From an uncultured Collinsella sp. (lineage in GTDB: Bacteria; Actinomycetota; Coriobacteriia; Coriobacteriales; Coriobacteriaceae): a DNA stretch of 6,408 nucleotides. A program made the translations under genes and the position numbers. The stretch lies in assembly GCA_900539035.1 (NCBI GenBank), contig UQAU01000054.1:1-6408 (forward strand). Direction: 5' to 3'. Shown here one piece after another: positions 1 through 5,817 of this stretch; the first letter of the stretch is position 1; each line of letters begins with the position of its first letter. The notes beneath the pieces are model-generated. The model ran no database searches. It worked only from the letters and a program-made list of their open reading frames with translations, and was not told the DNA's origin.

Positions 1-9
1 GCTCTCTTC

Positions 10-147
10 GGCGGCCCCGGGCTTACCCCCCAATTCGCCCGCGTACTTGGCCGCCCCCCGCCGTGCGCTGCGCGGGGGGGGGGCTTTCCGTCCTGCGGAA
101 AGATTTGGGAGGTAAGCCCTGGGCCTCCTGCGGCAACTGGGGAGGCC
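10..147. repeat. Long imperfect palindrome with nested hairpins (REP/BIME-like)
   Basis: The outer arms are 19-35 (GGGCTTACCCCCCAATT) and 103-119 (ATTTGGGAGGTAAGCCC), which pair over 17 bp with two mismatches. Pairing continues outward with interruptions to about 10 and 128. Inside are two further perfect hairpins: CCCCCCGC (54-61) with GCGGGGGG (72-79), and CTTTCCG (84-90) with CGGAAAG (96-102) around a 5-nt loop. A third stem overlaps the right edge: GGCCTCC (122-128) with GGAGGCC (141-147). This nesting is typical of REP/BIME-type intergenic palindromes. Membership of a repeat family is inference. Confidence 0.6.
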
Positions 148-184
148 GAGGTTATTCGTCTTCTTGCTGCGGGTGCCTAGGGTA

Positions 185-275
185 GGATGCGGCGTGCATT
201 TTTGGGAGTTTTCAGCAGCCGAGGATGCCTGCATACTGGATTTTGGACAAAAGGCAGGCACTATGGGCCGCATCC
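185..275. repeat. Inverted repeat, 9-bp arms with inner stem
   Basis: GGATGCGGC at 185-193 is the exact reverse complement of GCCGCATCC at 267-275. Between them TGCCTGC (226-232) pairs with GCAGGCA (254-260), and TTTTG (241-245) with CAAAA (248-252). The stretch could fold into a branched structure as RNA or extrude as DNA. Function is unknown; it is probably part of the same intergenic repeat as the palindrome to its left. Confidence 0.5.
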
Positions 276-375
276 TGTGGAAAATGAGCGGCTCTTGAGG
301 CGCTGGGGACTCTTAATCAGGGCTTTCAGCGCAGTTTTGCGCGCCCGCGGGCTCCGGGATGCTGAATACTCCGGA

Positions 376-412
376 ATTTGTACACCGCCCCCAGGGGTAC
401 CTGTGGACAAAT
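376..412. repeat. Inverted repeat next to the operon terminator
   Basis: ATTTGTACAC (376-385) pairs with GTGGACAAAT (403-412) over 10 positions with one mismatch that is wobble-compatible on one strand. The 17-nt interior contains CCCC/GGGG and a GGTACC palindrome. It sits 3 nt beyond the strong 416-452 stem, on the far side from the permease gene, so transcripts that read through the first stem would meet a second one. It could be a back-up terminator or 3'-end stabiliser, but it lacks a clear U-run. Confidence 0.45.
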
Positions 413-415
413 AGC

Positions 416-452
416 AACCGCCCCGCCGAAATATGCATTCGGCGGGGCGGTT
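416..452 (-). terminator. Strong stem terminator of the ABC transporter operon (probably bidirectional)
   Basis: A perfect 15-bp GC-rich stem is formed by 416-430 (AACCGCCCCGCCGAA) and 438-452 (TTCGGCGGGGCGGTT) around a 7-nt loop. It lies about 60 nt downstream of the permease stop codon on the minus strand. The U-tract is poor on both sides (TTGCTATTT on the minus strand, TTTATG on the plus strand), but the stem stability makes it the obvious end of the operon. Confidence 0.8.
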
Positions 453-511
453 TATGCAATAAAGCGACTGTGGCACGTCGCAGCTCGCTACAACTCGAAT
501 CCGAGAACAGG

Positions 512-3277
512 TTACTCGGCGCTCTTGAGGGCGCCGACCATGTCGATCTTGTTGAGCGTTCGGTTGGTGACGAGGTTGACGATAAACGTAAAGACAAAGG
601 AAAGCACTACGGCGAGCACATAACTCAGCGGCTCGACCTCAACGTCAAAGTAGAGCGACGGCATCTGCAGAATGTACGTAAAACTCTCGGCCAGCAAGCC
701 GCCCAGCGGCACGCCCAGCGCAGTGCCGATCGCCGTGAGAATCAACGTCTCCTTGTTGACGTAATGGTGCACCTCGCCGCGACGGAAGCCCAGCACCTTG
801 ATGGTCGCCAGCTCGCGTTCGCGCTCGGAGATATTCGTGTTGGACAGCGTAAACACCACCACAAACGACAGGCACGCCGCCATAAAGGTCACAAGTACCA
901 CGACGGAATTGATGATAGTGAAGTTCGCCTCATAGTTTTCCCAATGCTCGGCCGTGCTCGAGATGGTGAGCCAACCGTCGCTCTTAAGCTTCTTGCTAAA
1001 CGCAATCTGGTCAGAAGATGAGCCCTTAAGCAGCGTAAAGATGCCGTTAAGACGCGCGCTTCGGTCGAACGCGCGCTCATAGGTGCTCTGCGTCATATAG
1101 AGCGTGTTGCCCAGATAGTTAAGCGAAATGTCGCTGACTTTGACCCTGGCAACGTTGAGCGACGAATCCTGGACGTGAGCCGTATCGCCCGGCTGAATCC
1201 CCAGCACCAGCTGTGAACTTTTGCTCAGATACACGTCTCCGTCACGCAAAGACAGCGGTTCTTTGGACTCATCCTCCAGGCGCACGTAATCGCCCAAGTC
1301 ACCCGTGCGGTCGTTGGGAATCACGATGAGCTGCACAGTCTCGCTCTTGCCGCCAAACGTAAAGGTGACGTTGTCGGTCATAATCGGCAGGGTCGAGGTC
1401 ACCGTCACGTTGGAATCATTGGCCGTGCTGCGCTCATCCAATGCCGCGCACGTCTGCGAAAAATCGTCAGGATTGGCGACCGCCAGCAAGTCATAGCGCG
1501 TGATATGCCCGTACTGTTTGGGCGAAAGCGCCACCGACGTGTCGCGAATGCCCATACCGCAGATCACAAGCGCCGTGCAGCCCGCGATGCCAAAGATGGT
1601 CATAAAGGCGCGCTTTTTGTAGCGGAACAGGTTACGCGCTGCTACCTTGTTCAAAAAGCCCATGCGGCGCCAGATAAAGCCAATGCGCTCGAGCAAGATG
1701 CGCGAGCCGGCACGCGGGGCCTTGGGGCGCATGAGCGAGGCCGGGGTCTCGGCCATCTCGTGGCGGCAGGCGATAATCGTGGCACCCACCACGCCCACGG
1801 CAAACAGCGCCACCGACACAATCGACGACACGATGTCGTACGAAAGCTGCATCTGAGGCAGCGTGTACATGTCATCGAACACCGTAAACAGGAACAGCGG
1901 CAGGCCCACAAAGCCGATGATATTGCCGAGCACGCCGCCGATCAGACAAGCCCACAGCGCGTAGTCTACGTATTTGGACAGGATGCGCCCGCGCGAATAA
2001 CCGAGCGCCTTATACAGGCCGATGAGCGTACGCTCCTCCTCAACCATACGCGTAGCGGTGGTAAGGCTGATGAGCACGGCGACGATAAAGAAGATAAACG
2101 GGAACACCGTGGCGATGGCCTCGATCGAGGAACTATCGCTCTCGACGCTCGAGTAGCTTGCGATATTGCCGCGGTCCTGAATGTACCAGGTGCATTCGCC
2201 CAGGTCGGAAAGCTCGGCGCGGGCATCGGCAAAATGCTGGTCGGCGGCGGCGCGGCGCTGGTCCAGGTCGGCTTGCGCCTGCACACGCTCCTCGCTGCCC
2301 TCTGTCATGCGGTTGATGTTATCCTGCTCGATCCCAAAGAGCATAGCGGCCTGACGCTCGGCCGCATCCAAGCTTGCCGGCGTGTCGACCGTCAGCTCCC
2401 GAGCGCGCGCCTTCTCGCGCCCCTCGCGTATCTTCTCGATATTGCCCTTGACCTCATTGATCTTTGCCGCGTAGGCATCCGAATAGGAGTTGAGGCTCTT
2501 GGCTCCCTCGACGACCACGTGGATCGCGGAATAGGACGACGACGTCGCGGCATCCTCGCTCACATAGAACTTATAGTCCGCCGCCGAAGCAGCGCGAAAG
2601 GCGTTGACTGTCGAGTCGGAGCTCACATCAGTGGGATCGAGGACCTCGGCCGTAATGGTGTAATCGCCCGCGGCAAACTGATCCTTGGCGCTTTGGTTCG
2701 ACGAGCTCGCGTCATTGGCGGCAAAACTCACCGTATCGCCGAGCTTTTTGCCCGAAGCCTTCAGGAACTTCGAAGTCACCGCAACCTCATCGGCGCTCTC
2801 AGGCAAATCGCCGTTCACGAGCACTGGCTGATCGATGTTCTCCTTGGAGAGACTTTGCACGACCACGCGCTCGCGCGTTGTGCCCACGGCGGTATAGGCA
2901 GTCTCGGTATAGATGCCCTCGGCCGTCTCGACGCCGTCGACCTCTTGGATCGCAGCAAGGTCGTCGCGCGTAAGGCCATAGGTCGACTGCACGTTAATGT
3001 CATAGACATTCTGCTGGTCAAAGTAGGCGTCAACCGAATCGCGCAGATCCTCGCAGCCCGCCTTAAGGCCGCACATCACGCTCACGCCAAGCGCGGTGAT
3101 GACCACGATTGACAAGAAGCGCTTAAGACTGCCCCGGATTGTGCGGTAGATGCCACGGCGAAAAACCGTCGGGACCATATCGTTTGAGCTTTGAGCAGTG
3201 CGGTAGGTCGCGAACTCCCAGTCGCGGTCTGCGTGCTCCGTATCGTGGTTTTGGCTGTTTTGGCGGTCCTGGTCCAT
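512..3277 (-). CDS. ABC transporter permease, duplicated FtsX/MacB type
   Basis: This membrane subunit of a type VII (MacB/FtsX-like) ABC system is 921 aa from the ATG at 3277. It is a tandem fusion of two permease halves with four membrane segments each. The first half has TM1 at about 54-73, a large extracellular domain at about 78-383 with a charged, probably coiled-coil stretch near 275-360, and TM2-4 at about 388-408, 441-465 and 481-503. The second half has TM5 at about 558-578, an extracellular domain at about 580-785, and TM6-8 at about 788-811, 845-868 and 884-903. Each half carries the FtsX cytoplasmic motif after its second segment: EEERTLIGLYKALGYSRG and ERERELATIKVLGFRRGEV. One polypeptide therefore replaces the usual permease dimer. 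A GTG at 3289 (four more residues) is possible and would overlap the ATPase by 7 nt; the ATG start leaves a 5-nt gap. Such units export peptides or lipids or transmit force to cell-wall enzymes. The substrate here is unknown. Confidence 0.9.
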   Translation of the reverse strand: MDQDRQNSQNHDTEHADRDWEFATYRTAQSSNDMVPTVFRRGIYRTIRGSLKRFLSIVVITALGVSVMCGLKAGCEDLRDSVDAYFDQQNVYDINVQSTYGLTRDDLAAIQEVDGVETAEGIYTETAYTAVGTTRERVVVQSLSKENIDQPVLVNGDLPESADEVAVTSKFLKASGKKLGDTVSFAANDASSSNQSAKDQFAAGDYTITAEVLDPTDVSSDSTVNAFRAASAADYKFYVSEDAATSSSYSAIHVVVEGAKSLNSYSDAYAAKINEVKGNIEKIREGREKARARELTVDTPASLDAAERQAAMLFGIEQDNINRMTEGSEERVQAQADLDQRRAAADQHFADARAELSDLGECTWYIQDRGNIASYSSVESDSSSIEAIATVFPFIFFIVAVLISLTTATRMVEEERTLIGLYKALGYSRGRILSKYVDYALWACLIGGVLGNIIGFVGLPLFLFTVFDDMYTLPQMQLSYDIVSSIVSVALFAVGVVGATIIACRHEMAETPASLMRPKAPRAGSRILLERIGFIWRRMGFLNKVAARNLFRYKKRAFMTIFGIAGCTALVICGMGIRDTSVALSPKQYGHITRYDLLAVANPDDFSQTCAALDERSTANDSNVTVTSTLPIMTDNVTFTFGGKSETVQLIVIPNDRTGDLGDYVRLEDESKEPLSLRDGDVYLSKSSQLVLGIQPGDTAHVQDSSLNVARVKVSDISLNYLGNTLYMTQSTYERAFDRSARLNGIFTLLKGSSSDQIAFSKKLKSDGWLTISSTAEHWENYEANFTIINSVVVLVTFMAACLSFVVVFTLSNTNISERERELATIKVLGFRRGEVHHYVNKETLILTAIGTALGVPLGGLLAESFTYILQMPSLYFDVEVEPLSYVLAVVLSFVFTFIVNLVTNRTLNKIDMVGALKSAE

Positions 3278-3282
3278 GGGCG

Positions 3283-3984
3283 CTACCACTCGATCGTCTC
3301 GATAGGCACGGGATTTTGCTGGACCGTCTCGCTCTCCACGCGGCCGCTCTTAAAGCGGATCAGACGATCGGCCATGGGCGCCAGCGCGGAGTTGTGGGTG
3401 ATGATAATGACCGTGATGCCCTGCTTGCGGCAGGTGTCCTGCAGCAACTGCAAAATCTGCTTACCGGTTTTGTAGTCGAGTGCGCCCGTGGGCTCGTCGC
3501 ACAGAAGCAGCTTAGGATTCTTGGCCAGTGCGCGGGCGATGGACACGCGCTGTTGCTCGCCGCCCGAAAGCTGCGCCGGAAAGTTAGCAAGGCGGTCGCC
3601 CAGGCCAACCTGACGAAGCGTTTGCTCGGCATCGAGCGAATCAGGGCAGATTTGCGCCGCGAGCTCAACGTTTTCGAGCGCCGTCAGGTTGGGGACCAGA
3701 TTGTAGAACTGGAAGACAAAGCCGACGTCGGCGCGGCGGTATTCCACGAGCTGCACCTCGTTGGCGGAGCTCACGTCGCGCCCGTCCACCGTTACGGTGC
3801 CGGAGGTTACCGTGTCCATACCACCCAGGATGTTGAGCGCCGTGGTCTTGCCGGCACCCGAGGCGCCCAGGATAATGGCGAGCTCACCGCGCTCGACCGT
3901 AAAACTCGCGCCGTCGAGCGCGTGAATGCGGGCGTCGCCCTCGCCGTATGCCTTGATGACGTCTTTGAATTCGATATAGGCCAT
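3283..3984 (-). CDS. ABC transporter ATP-binding protein, LolD/MacB family
   Basis: This 233-aa cytoplasmic ATPase powers the permease encoded immediately downstream. All nucleotide-binding motifs are intact: Walker A GASGAGKT (40-47), Q-loop Gln92 in FQFYNL, signature LSGGEQQR (139-146), Walker B LLLCDEP (159-165) with catalytic Glu164, D-loop GALD (167-170) and H-loop His197. The length and the N-terminal start, MAYIEFKDVIKAYGEG, are usual for the LolD/MacB/FtsE-like group. No in-frame upstream start exists because a TAA stops the frame just before. The Shine-Dalgarno in front of this ATG is weak (GATGGGA at best). A better AGGTGAG site precedes a different ATG at 4028 in another frame. The stop codon lies next to the permease start, so the two are an operon with likely translational coupling. 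The short C-terminal tail, QQNPVPIETIEW, is not a known domain. Confidence 0.95.
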   Translation of the reverse strand: MAYIEFKDVIKAYGEGDARIHALDGASFTVERGELAIILGASGAGKTTALNILGGMDTVTSGTVTVDGRDVSSANEVQLVEYRRADVGFVFQFYNLVPNLTALENVELAAQICPDSLDAEQTLRQVGLGDRLANFPAQLSGGEQQRVSIARALAKNPKLLLCDEPTGALDYKTGKQILQLLQDTCRKQGITVIIITHNSALAPMADRLIRFKSGRVESETVQQNPVPIETIEW

Positions 3985-4014
3985 CGATCGGTTCCCATCT
4001 GGTCGGATAACTCT

Positions 4015-4042
4015 TTAGTATTACCCATTTCTCACCTATCAA
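4015..4042 (-). promoter_or_regulatory. Possible promoter of the ABC transporter operon
   Basis: On the minus strand TTGATA (plus positions 4037-4042) could be a -35. The candidate -10 elements are TAATAC (4018-4023, spacing only 13) or TACTAA (4015-4020, spacing 16). Neither is a good match at ideal spacing, and TATAAA at about 4069-4074 is a third option. The operon promoter must be somewhere in this divergent gap, but its exact place is uncertain. Confidence 0.25.
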
Positions 4043-4049
4043 AAAGGGA

Positions 4050-4070
4050 CAGGTTTATTTTGGCAGGTTT
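4050..4070. repeat. Short direct repeat CAGGTTT x2 in the divergent intergenic region
   Basis: CAGGTTT occurs at 4050-4056 and 4064-4070, with a 14-nt period, inside the T/A-rich segment that starts AAAAAGGGACAGG. In the direction of the ABC operon this is in the upstream or leader region. It might be a binding site with a period near 1.3 helical turns. It might equally be a copy of an interspersed motif of the form GGGACAGGTTTATTTT. Function is unknown. Confidence 0.35.
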
Positions 4071-4184
4071 TATATGGGGAAACGGCAGCTATAGATGAGG
4101 CGCCGGGGAGGCAGAGAAATCATCGACGGGGTCAGGCCGACCGCCAAACACAACGCACGTATCTCTATCTGTCAGCCAAATCAT

Positions 4185-4200
4185 TCGAACAGCTGTTCGT
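4185..4200. promoter_or_regulatory. Candidate LexA (SOS) operator
   Basis: Positions 4186-4199 read CGAACAGCTGTTCG, a perfect 14-bp palindrome with the invariant GAAC-N4-GTTC core of Gram-positive LexA boxes. With the flanking T at 4185 it fits the actinobacterial form TCGAAC-N4-GTTCGA at 11 of 12 defined positions; the last A is T. It lies 56 bp before the GyrI-like start codon and directly upstream of the two overlapping TATGAT elements, where a bound repressor would block RNA polymerase. LexA control is inferred from the site alone; no lexA gene is in the window. Confidence 0.65.
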
Positions 4201-4203
4201 TTC

Positions 4204-4214
4204 TATGATATGAT
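4204..4214 (+). promoter_or_regulatory. Probable -10 region of the GyrI-like gene
   Basis: Two overlapping TATGAT hexamers (4204-4209 and 4209-4214) lie 42-52 nt before the start codon. The -35 positions they imply fall on or next to the LexA-like palindrome and have no good TTGACA match. That is common for a promoter whose -35 zone doubles as an operator. Confidence 0.5.
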
Positions 4215-4255
4215 TCCGCTATCTAAGCAGGCCAATACGCAGAAAGGCGGCCAAC

Positions 4256-4894
4256 ATGGCGTTCGACTTTAAGAAGGAATGCAAGGAGCTCTACAAACCT
4301 GCAAGCAAGCCGAGTATCGTAACTGTCCCGCCTATGAGCTACGTTGCCGTTCGCGGCAAGGGCGACCCAAATACCGAAGGTGGCGAGTATCAAAACGCCC
4401 TGCCGCTGCTTTACGGCATCGCCTATACCGTCAAGATGTCGAAGAAAGGCTCAAGGAGTATCGAGGGCTATTTCGACTTTGTGGTACCGCCGCTCGAGGG
4501 TTTCTGGTGGCAAGACTCCCCGAGCGGCGACATCGATTATGTACGCAAGGACGATTTCAGCTTTATCTCGTGCATCCGCCTGCCCGATTTCGTCAGCCGA
4601 GATGATTTTGACTGGGCAGTCGCTGAAGCCACGGCCAAAAAGAAACTAGACTTTACCGCCGTCGAGCTGCTTAAAGTTGATGAGGGTCTCTGCGTTCAAT
4701 GCATGCATACCGGACCCTATGACAGCGAGCCGACAACCGTAGACGCCATGCATGAATACGCGACCGAACAGGGCTATGTCCCCGACTTCTCAGGCACCCG
4801 TTTACATCACGAAATCTATCTCTCCGATCCACGCAAATGTGCACCGGAGAAACTTAAGACTGTGGTTCGTCATCCCATCAAGCGCGCTGAATAG
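4256..4894 (+). CDS. GyrI-like small-molecule-binding domain protein
   Basis: This 212-aa soluble protein belongs to the stand-alone GyrI-like family (COG4832-type, related to the AraC/SbmC effector-binding fold). Recognisable blocks are the N-terminal YKPASKPSIVTVPPMSYVAV (13-32), the aromatic FWW segment near 83-85, HTGPYDSEPTTVDAMHEY (151-168) and RLHHEIYLSDPRKCAPEKLK (182-201). The length is normal and nothing is missing. The start follows AGAAAGG (4241-4247) at 8 nt. Family members bind hydrophobic or cationic ligands. E. coli SbmC/GyrI protects gyrase and is SOS-induced, and the GyrI-like proteins YtkR7 and C10R6 were reported to hydrolyse cyclopropane DNA alkylators. There is no DNA-binding domain, so it is a binder or enzyme rather than a transcription factor. 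A LexA-like box in front suggests induction by DNA damage, which is inference. The true ligand cannot be read from the sequence. Confidence 0.88.
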   Translation: MAFDFKKECKELYKPASKPSIVTVPPMSYVAVRGKGDPNTEGGEYQNALPLLYGIAYTVKMSKKGSRSIEGYFDFVVPPLEGFWWQDSPSGDIDYVRKDDFSFISCIRLPDFVSRDDFDWAVAEATAKKKLDFTAVELLKVDEGLCVQCMHTGPYDSEPTTVDAMHEYATEQGYVPDFSGTRLHHEIYLSDPRKCAPEKLKTVVRHPIKRAE

Positions 4895-4924
4895 CGTGGG
4901 GCGCCGTCCCGCGCATCAGGTTTT
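4894..4924 (+). terminator. Weak terminator after the GyrI-like gene
   Basis: GCGTGGG (4894-4900) pairs with CCCGCGC (4908-4914) over 7 positions with one G-U pair and a 7-nt loop. TTTT follows at 4921-4924 after a 6-nt gap. The hairpin begins at the last base of the stop codon. The distance to the T-run makes it only a moderate candidate. Confidence 0.4.
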
Positions 4925-4966
4925 AGGCCAGGCAATCAGCCACTCCAAGGTCATCTGGCGGCTTCC

Positions 4967-4993
4967 TTGACGCAGGTCATCGTATCTTATAAT
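4967..4993 (+). promoter_or_regulatory. Promoter of the abi leader
   Basis: TTGACG (4967-4972) and a perfect TATAAT (4988-4993) are separated by 15 nt, slightly short of the optimum. They stand in AT-rich DNA that contrasts with the surroundings. Transcription would start near 5000, just before the structured leader. Confidence 0.55.
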
Positions 4994-4999
4994 TTTATG

Positions 5000-5062
5000 T
5001 CTCTAAAGCTGGAAAGCCTCTCAACGATGCGCAACTCCAGCTCTTTTTATATCAAGAGGCTT
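5000..5062 (+). ncRNA. Structured leader / possible small RNA upstream of the abi remnant
   Basis: AGCTGGA (5007-5013) pairs perfectly with TCCAGCT (5036-5042), and this stem is followed by C and TTTTT (5044-5048), as in an intrinsic terminator. Immediately 3' of its left arm, AAGCCTCT (5014-5021) is the exact complement of AGAGGCTT (5055-5062), which contains the Shine-Dalgarno of the abi start codon. The two pairings cross, so they form either a pseudoknot or two alternative folds: one ends transcription, the other hides the ribosome binding site. Abi_2/AbiF-type HEPN toxins with RNA partners are known, so a small antitoxin-type RNA of about 49 nt is a reasonable reading. A simple attenuator leader is the alternative. 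Confidence 0.45.
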
Positions 5063-5064
5063 AA

Positions 5065-5197
5065 ATGAAATACCAGAAGTCGTGGATATCCATCAACGAA
5101 CAGATAGCACTATTGACAGAAAACAAGGGTCTTAAGTGCTCTGATCAAAGCGAACTCGAGCGAGCTTTGGTCGAAGTCGGCTACTACAGGCAAAGTG
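5065..5197 (+). pseudogene. Truncated Abi family (Abi_2, AbiD/AbiF-like) abortive infection gene, 5' fragment
   Basis: The first 44 codons translate to an Abi_2 N-terminus: KSWISINEQIALLTENKGL (5-23), a charged helix, then VGYYRQS (38-44). Compare the family pattern of Leu/Ile-rich 'EQI-LL--GL' followed by 'YYRLSGY'. The match stops exactly inside that last motif. The frame then stays open by chance to 5946, but that part is only the antisense of the alkyltransferase gene and a flank, with Arg-rich non-Abi composition. Intact family members are roughly 300 aa and carry a HEPN RNase motif, which is missing here, so the product cannot be an active nuclease. The ribosome binding site (AAGAGG, 5 nt before ATG), leader and promoter are intact. 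The break lies at about 5197-5205, right beside the stop of the convergent gene, which suggests deletion or recombination. Confidence 0.7.
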
Positions 5198-5205
5198 TTC
5201 GAGCG

Positions 5206-5784
5206 TTACTCCTCGTACGCGCCCTCAAGCCGAAGCAGCCACTCCTTGCGGTCGAGGCCACCGGCATATCCGTTGAGCGATCCGTCGGCGGCAACTACAC
5301 GATGGCACGGCACGATGATCGAAATAGGGTTGCGAGCGACCGCAGCCCCCACCGCGCGAGGAGATACAACGGGCGCTTCATTTCCCGGCACACGATGTCG
5401 AGCCGCAACACGCTGGGAGATCTCGCCATACGTAGCGACCTCGCCACGCGGGATAGAGAGCAGCTCAAACCAAACCTCACGCTGAAACGCCGTGCCAATC
5501 AAATGCAACGGCGGCGTAAACCGAGGCTCCTGCCCCGCAAAATAAGCATTCAGCCAAGCCCAAGAACGCTCAAGCACCGAAGAAGCCGCACCATTTGCCG
5601 GACTCACCGAAGACATCCCGCCAGCACCAGAAACCGCATCGGAACCCTCGACATGCTCCGTATCTTCTTTGAGCAGCGTAGAGCCAAAGTGCTCCTGCCC
5701 CTCAAACCAAAGCCCCGTCAAACCGCGGCCATCAGCGGCAAGCAGAATCTCGCCCAAAGGCGAAGCAAACGTCGTCGTGACCAC
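5206..5784 (-). CDS. ogt: Methylated-DNA--[protein]-cysteine S-methyltransferase
   Basis: This 192-aa suicide DNA repair protein transfers the alkyl group from O6-alkylguanine (and O4-alkylthymine) to its own cysteine. The N-terminal domain (about 1-90) begins TTTFASPLGEILLAADGRGL and contains a low-complexity Ser/Gly/Ala insert near 48-70. The C-terminal catalytic domain has GTAFQREVW (97-105), TYGEIS with Tyr119, the recognition-helix segment RAVGAAVARNP (143-153) with the arginine finger Arg143, and the active site PCHRV (159-163) with acceptor Cys160. There is no AraC-like Ada domain, so it is of the stand-alone Ogt class; the symbol names the class. The start is a GTG at 5784, supported by AAAGGAG (5791-5797) at 6 nt; no ATG lies nearby. 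It converges on the abi fragment with only about 8 nt between, and no terminator of its own is visible. Confidence 0.95.
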   Translation of the reverse strand: MVTTTFASPLGEILLAADGRGLTGLWFEGQEHFGSTLLKEDTEHVEGSDAVSGAGGMSSVSPANGAASSVLERSWAWLNAYFAGQEPRFTPPLHLIGTAFQREVWFELLSIPRGEVATYGEISQRVAARHRVPGNEAPVVSPRAVGAAVARNPISIIVPCHRVVAADGSLNGYAGGLDRKEWLLRLEGAYEE

Positions 5785-5790
5785 CAGCGG

Positions 5791-5817
5791 CTCCTTTCAA
5801 AACTCCGCAACATAATA
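5791..5817 (-). promoter_or_regulatory. Ribosome binding site and probable -10 of the alkyltransferase gene
   Basis: On the minus strand AAAGGAG (5791-5797) is a near-ideal Shine-Dalgarno 6 nt before the GTG start and fixes that start. TATTAT (5812-5817) is a plausible -10 element 28 nt upstream of the start codon. I see no good -35 at 16-18 nt and no LexA-like palindrome, so this gene shows no sign of sharing the operator of the GyrI-like gene. Confidence 0.5.

Larger units (their letters stand above)
1..415. other. Non-coding, hairpin-rich intergenic region
   Basis: I see no convincing gene here. The short open frames are arginine- and proline-rich, have no usable ribosome binding site and overlap one another on both strands. 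The stretch instead holds a series of inverted repeats, annotated separately at 10-147, 185-275 and 376-412, including a run of ten G at 74-83. It lies beyond the terminator of the minus-strand permease operon. It may be one composite interspersed repeat of this genome or the decayed flank of one. I cannot tell which without comparing copies elsewhere in the chromosome. Confidence 0.6.

Noticed and set aside
74..83. Ten-G run as a G-quadruplex
   Set aside because: A quadruplex needs four spaced G-tracts. This single run pairs better with the CCCCCC run at 54-59 as a hairpin.
187..414. Plus-strand 75-aa open frame in the left intergenic region
   Set aside because: No Shine-Dalgarno, spans two inverted repeats, no recognisable motif.
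359..1021. Plus-strand open frame of 220 aa
   Set aside because: It runs through the terminator and antisense to the permease C-terminus, with a highly charged, unstructured composition.
1505..3112. Plus-strand open frame of 535 aa
   Set aside because: It is fully antisense to the permease, His/Arg/Ala-rich, without a ribosome binding site. It is a by-product of the GC-biased third positions of the real gene.
3139..4098. Plus-strand open frame of 319 aa
   Set aside because: It is antisense to the ATPase and the permease start, with no protein family features.
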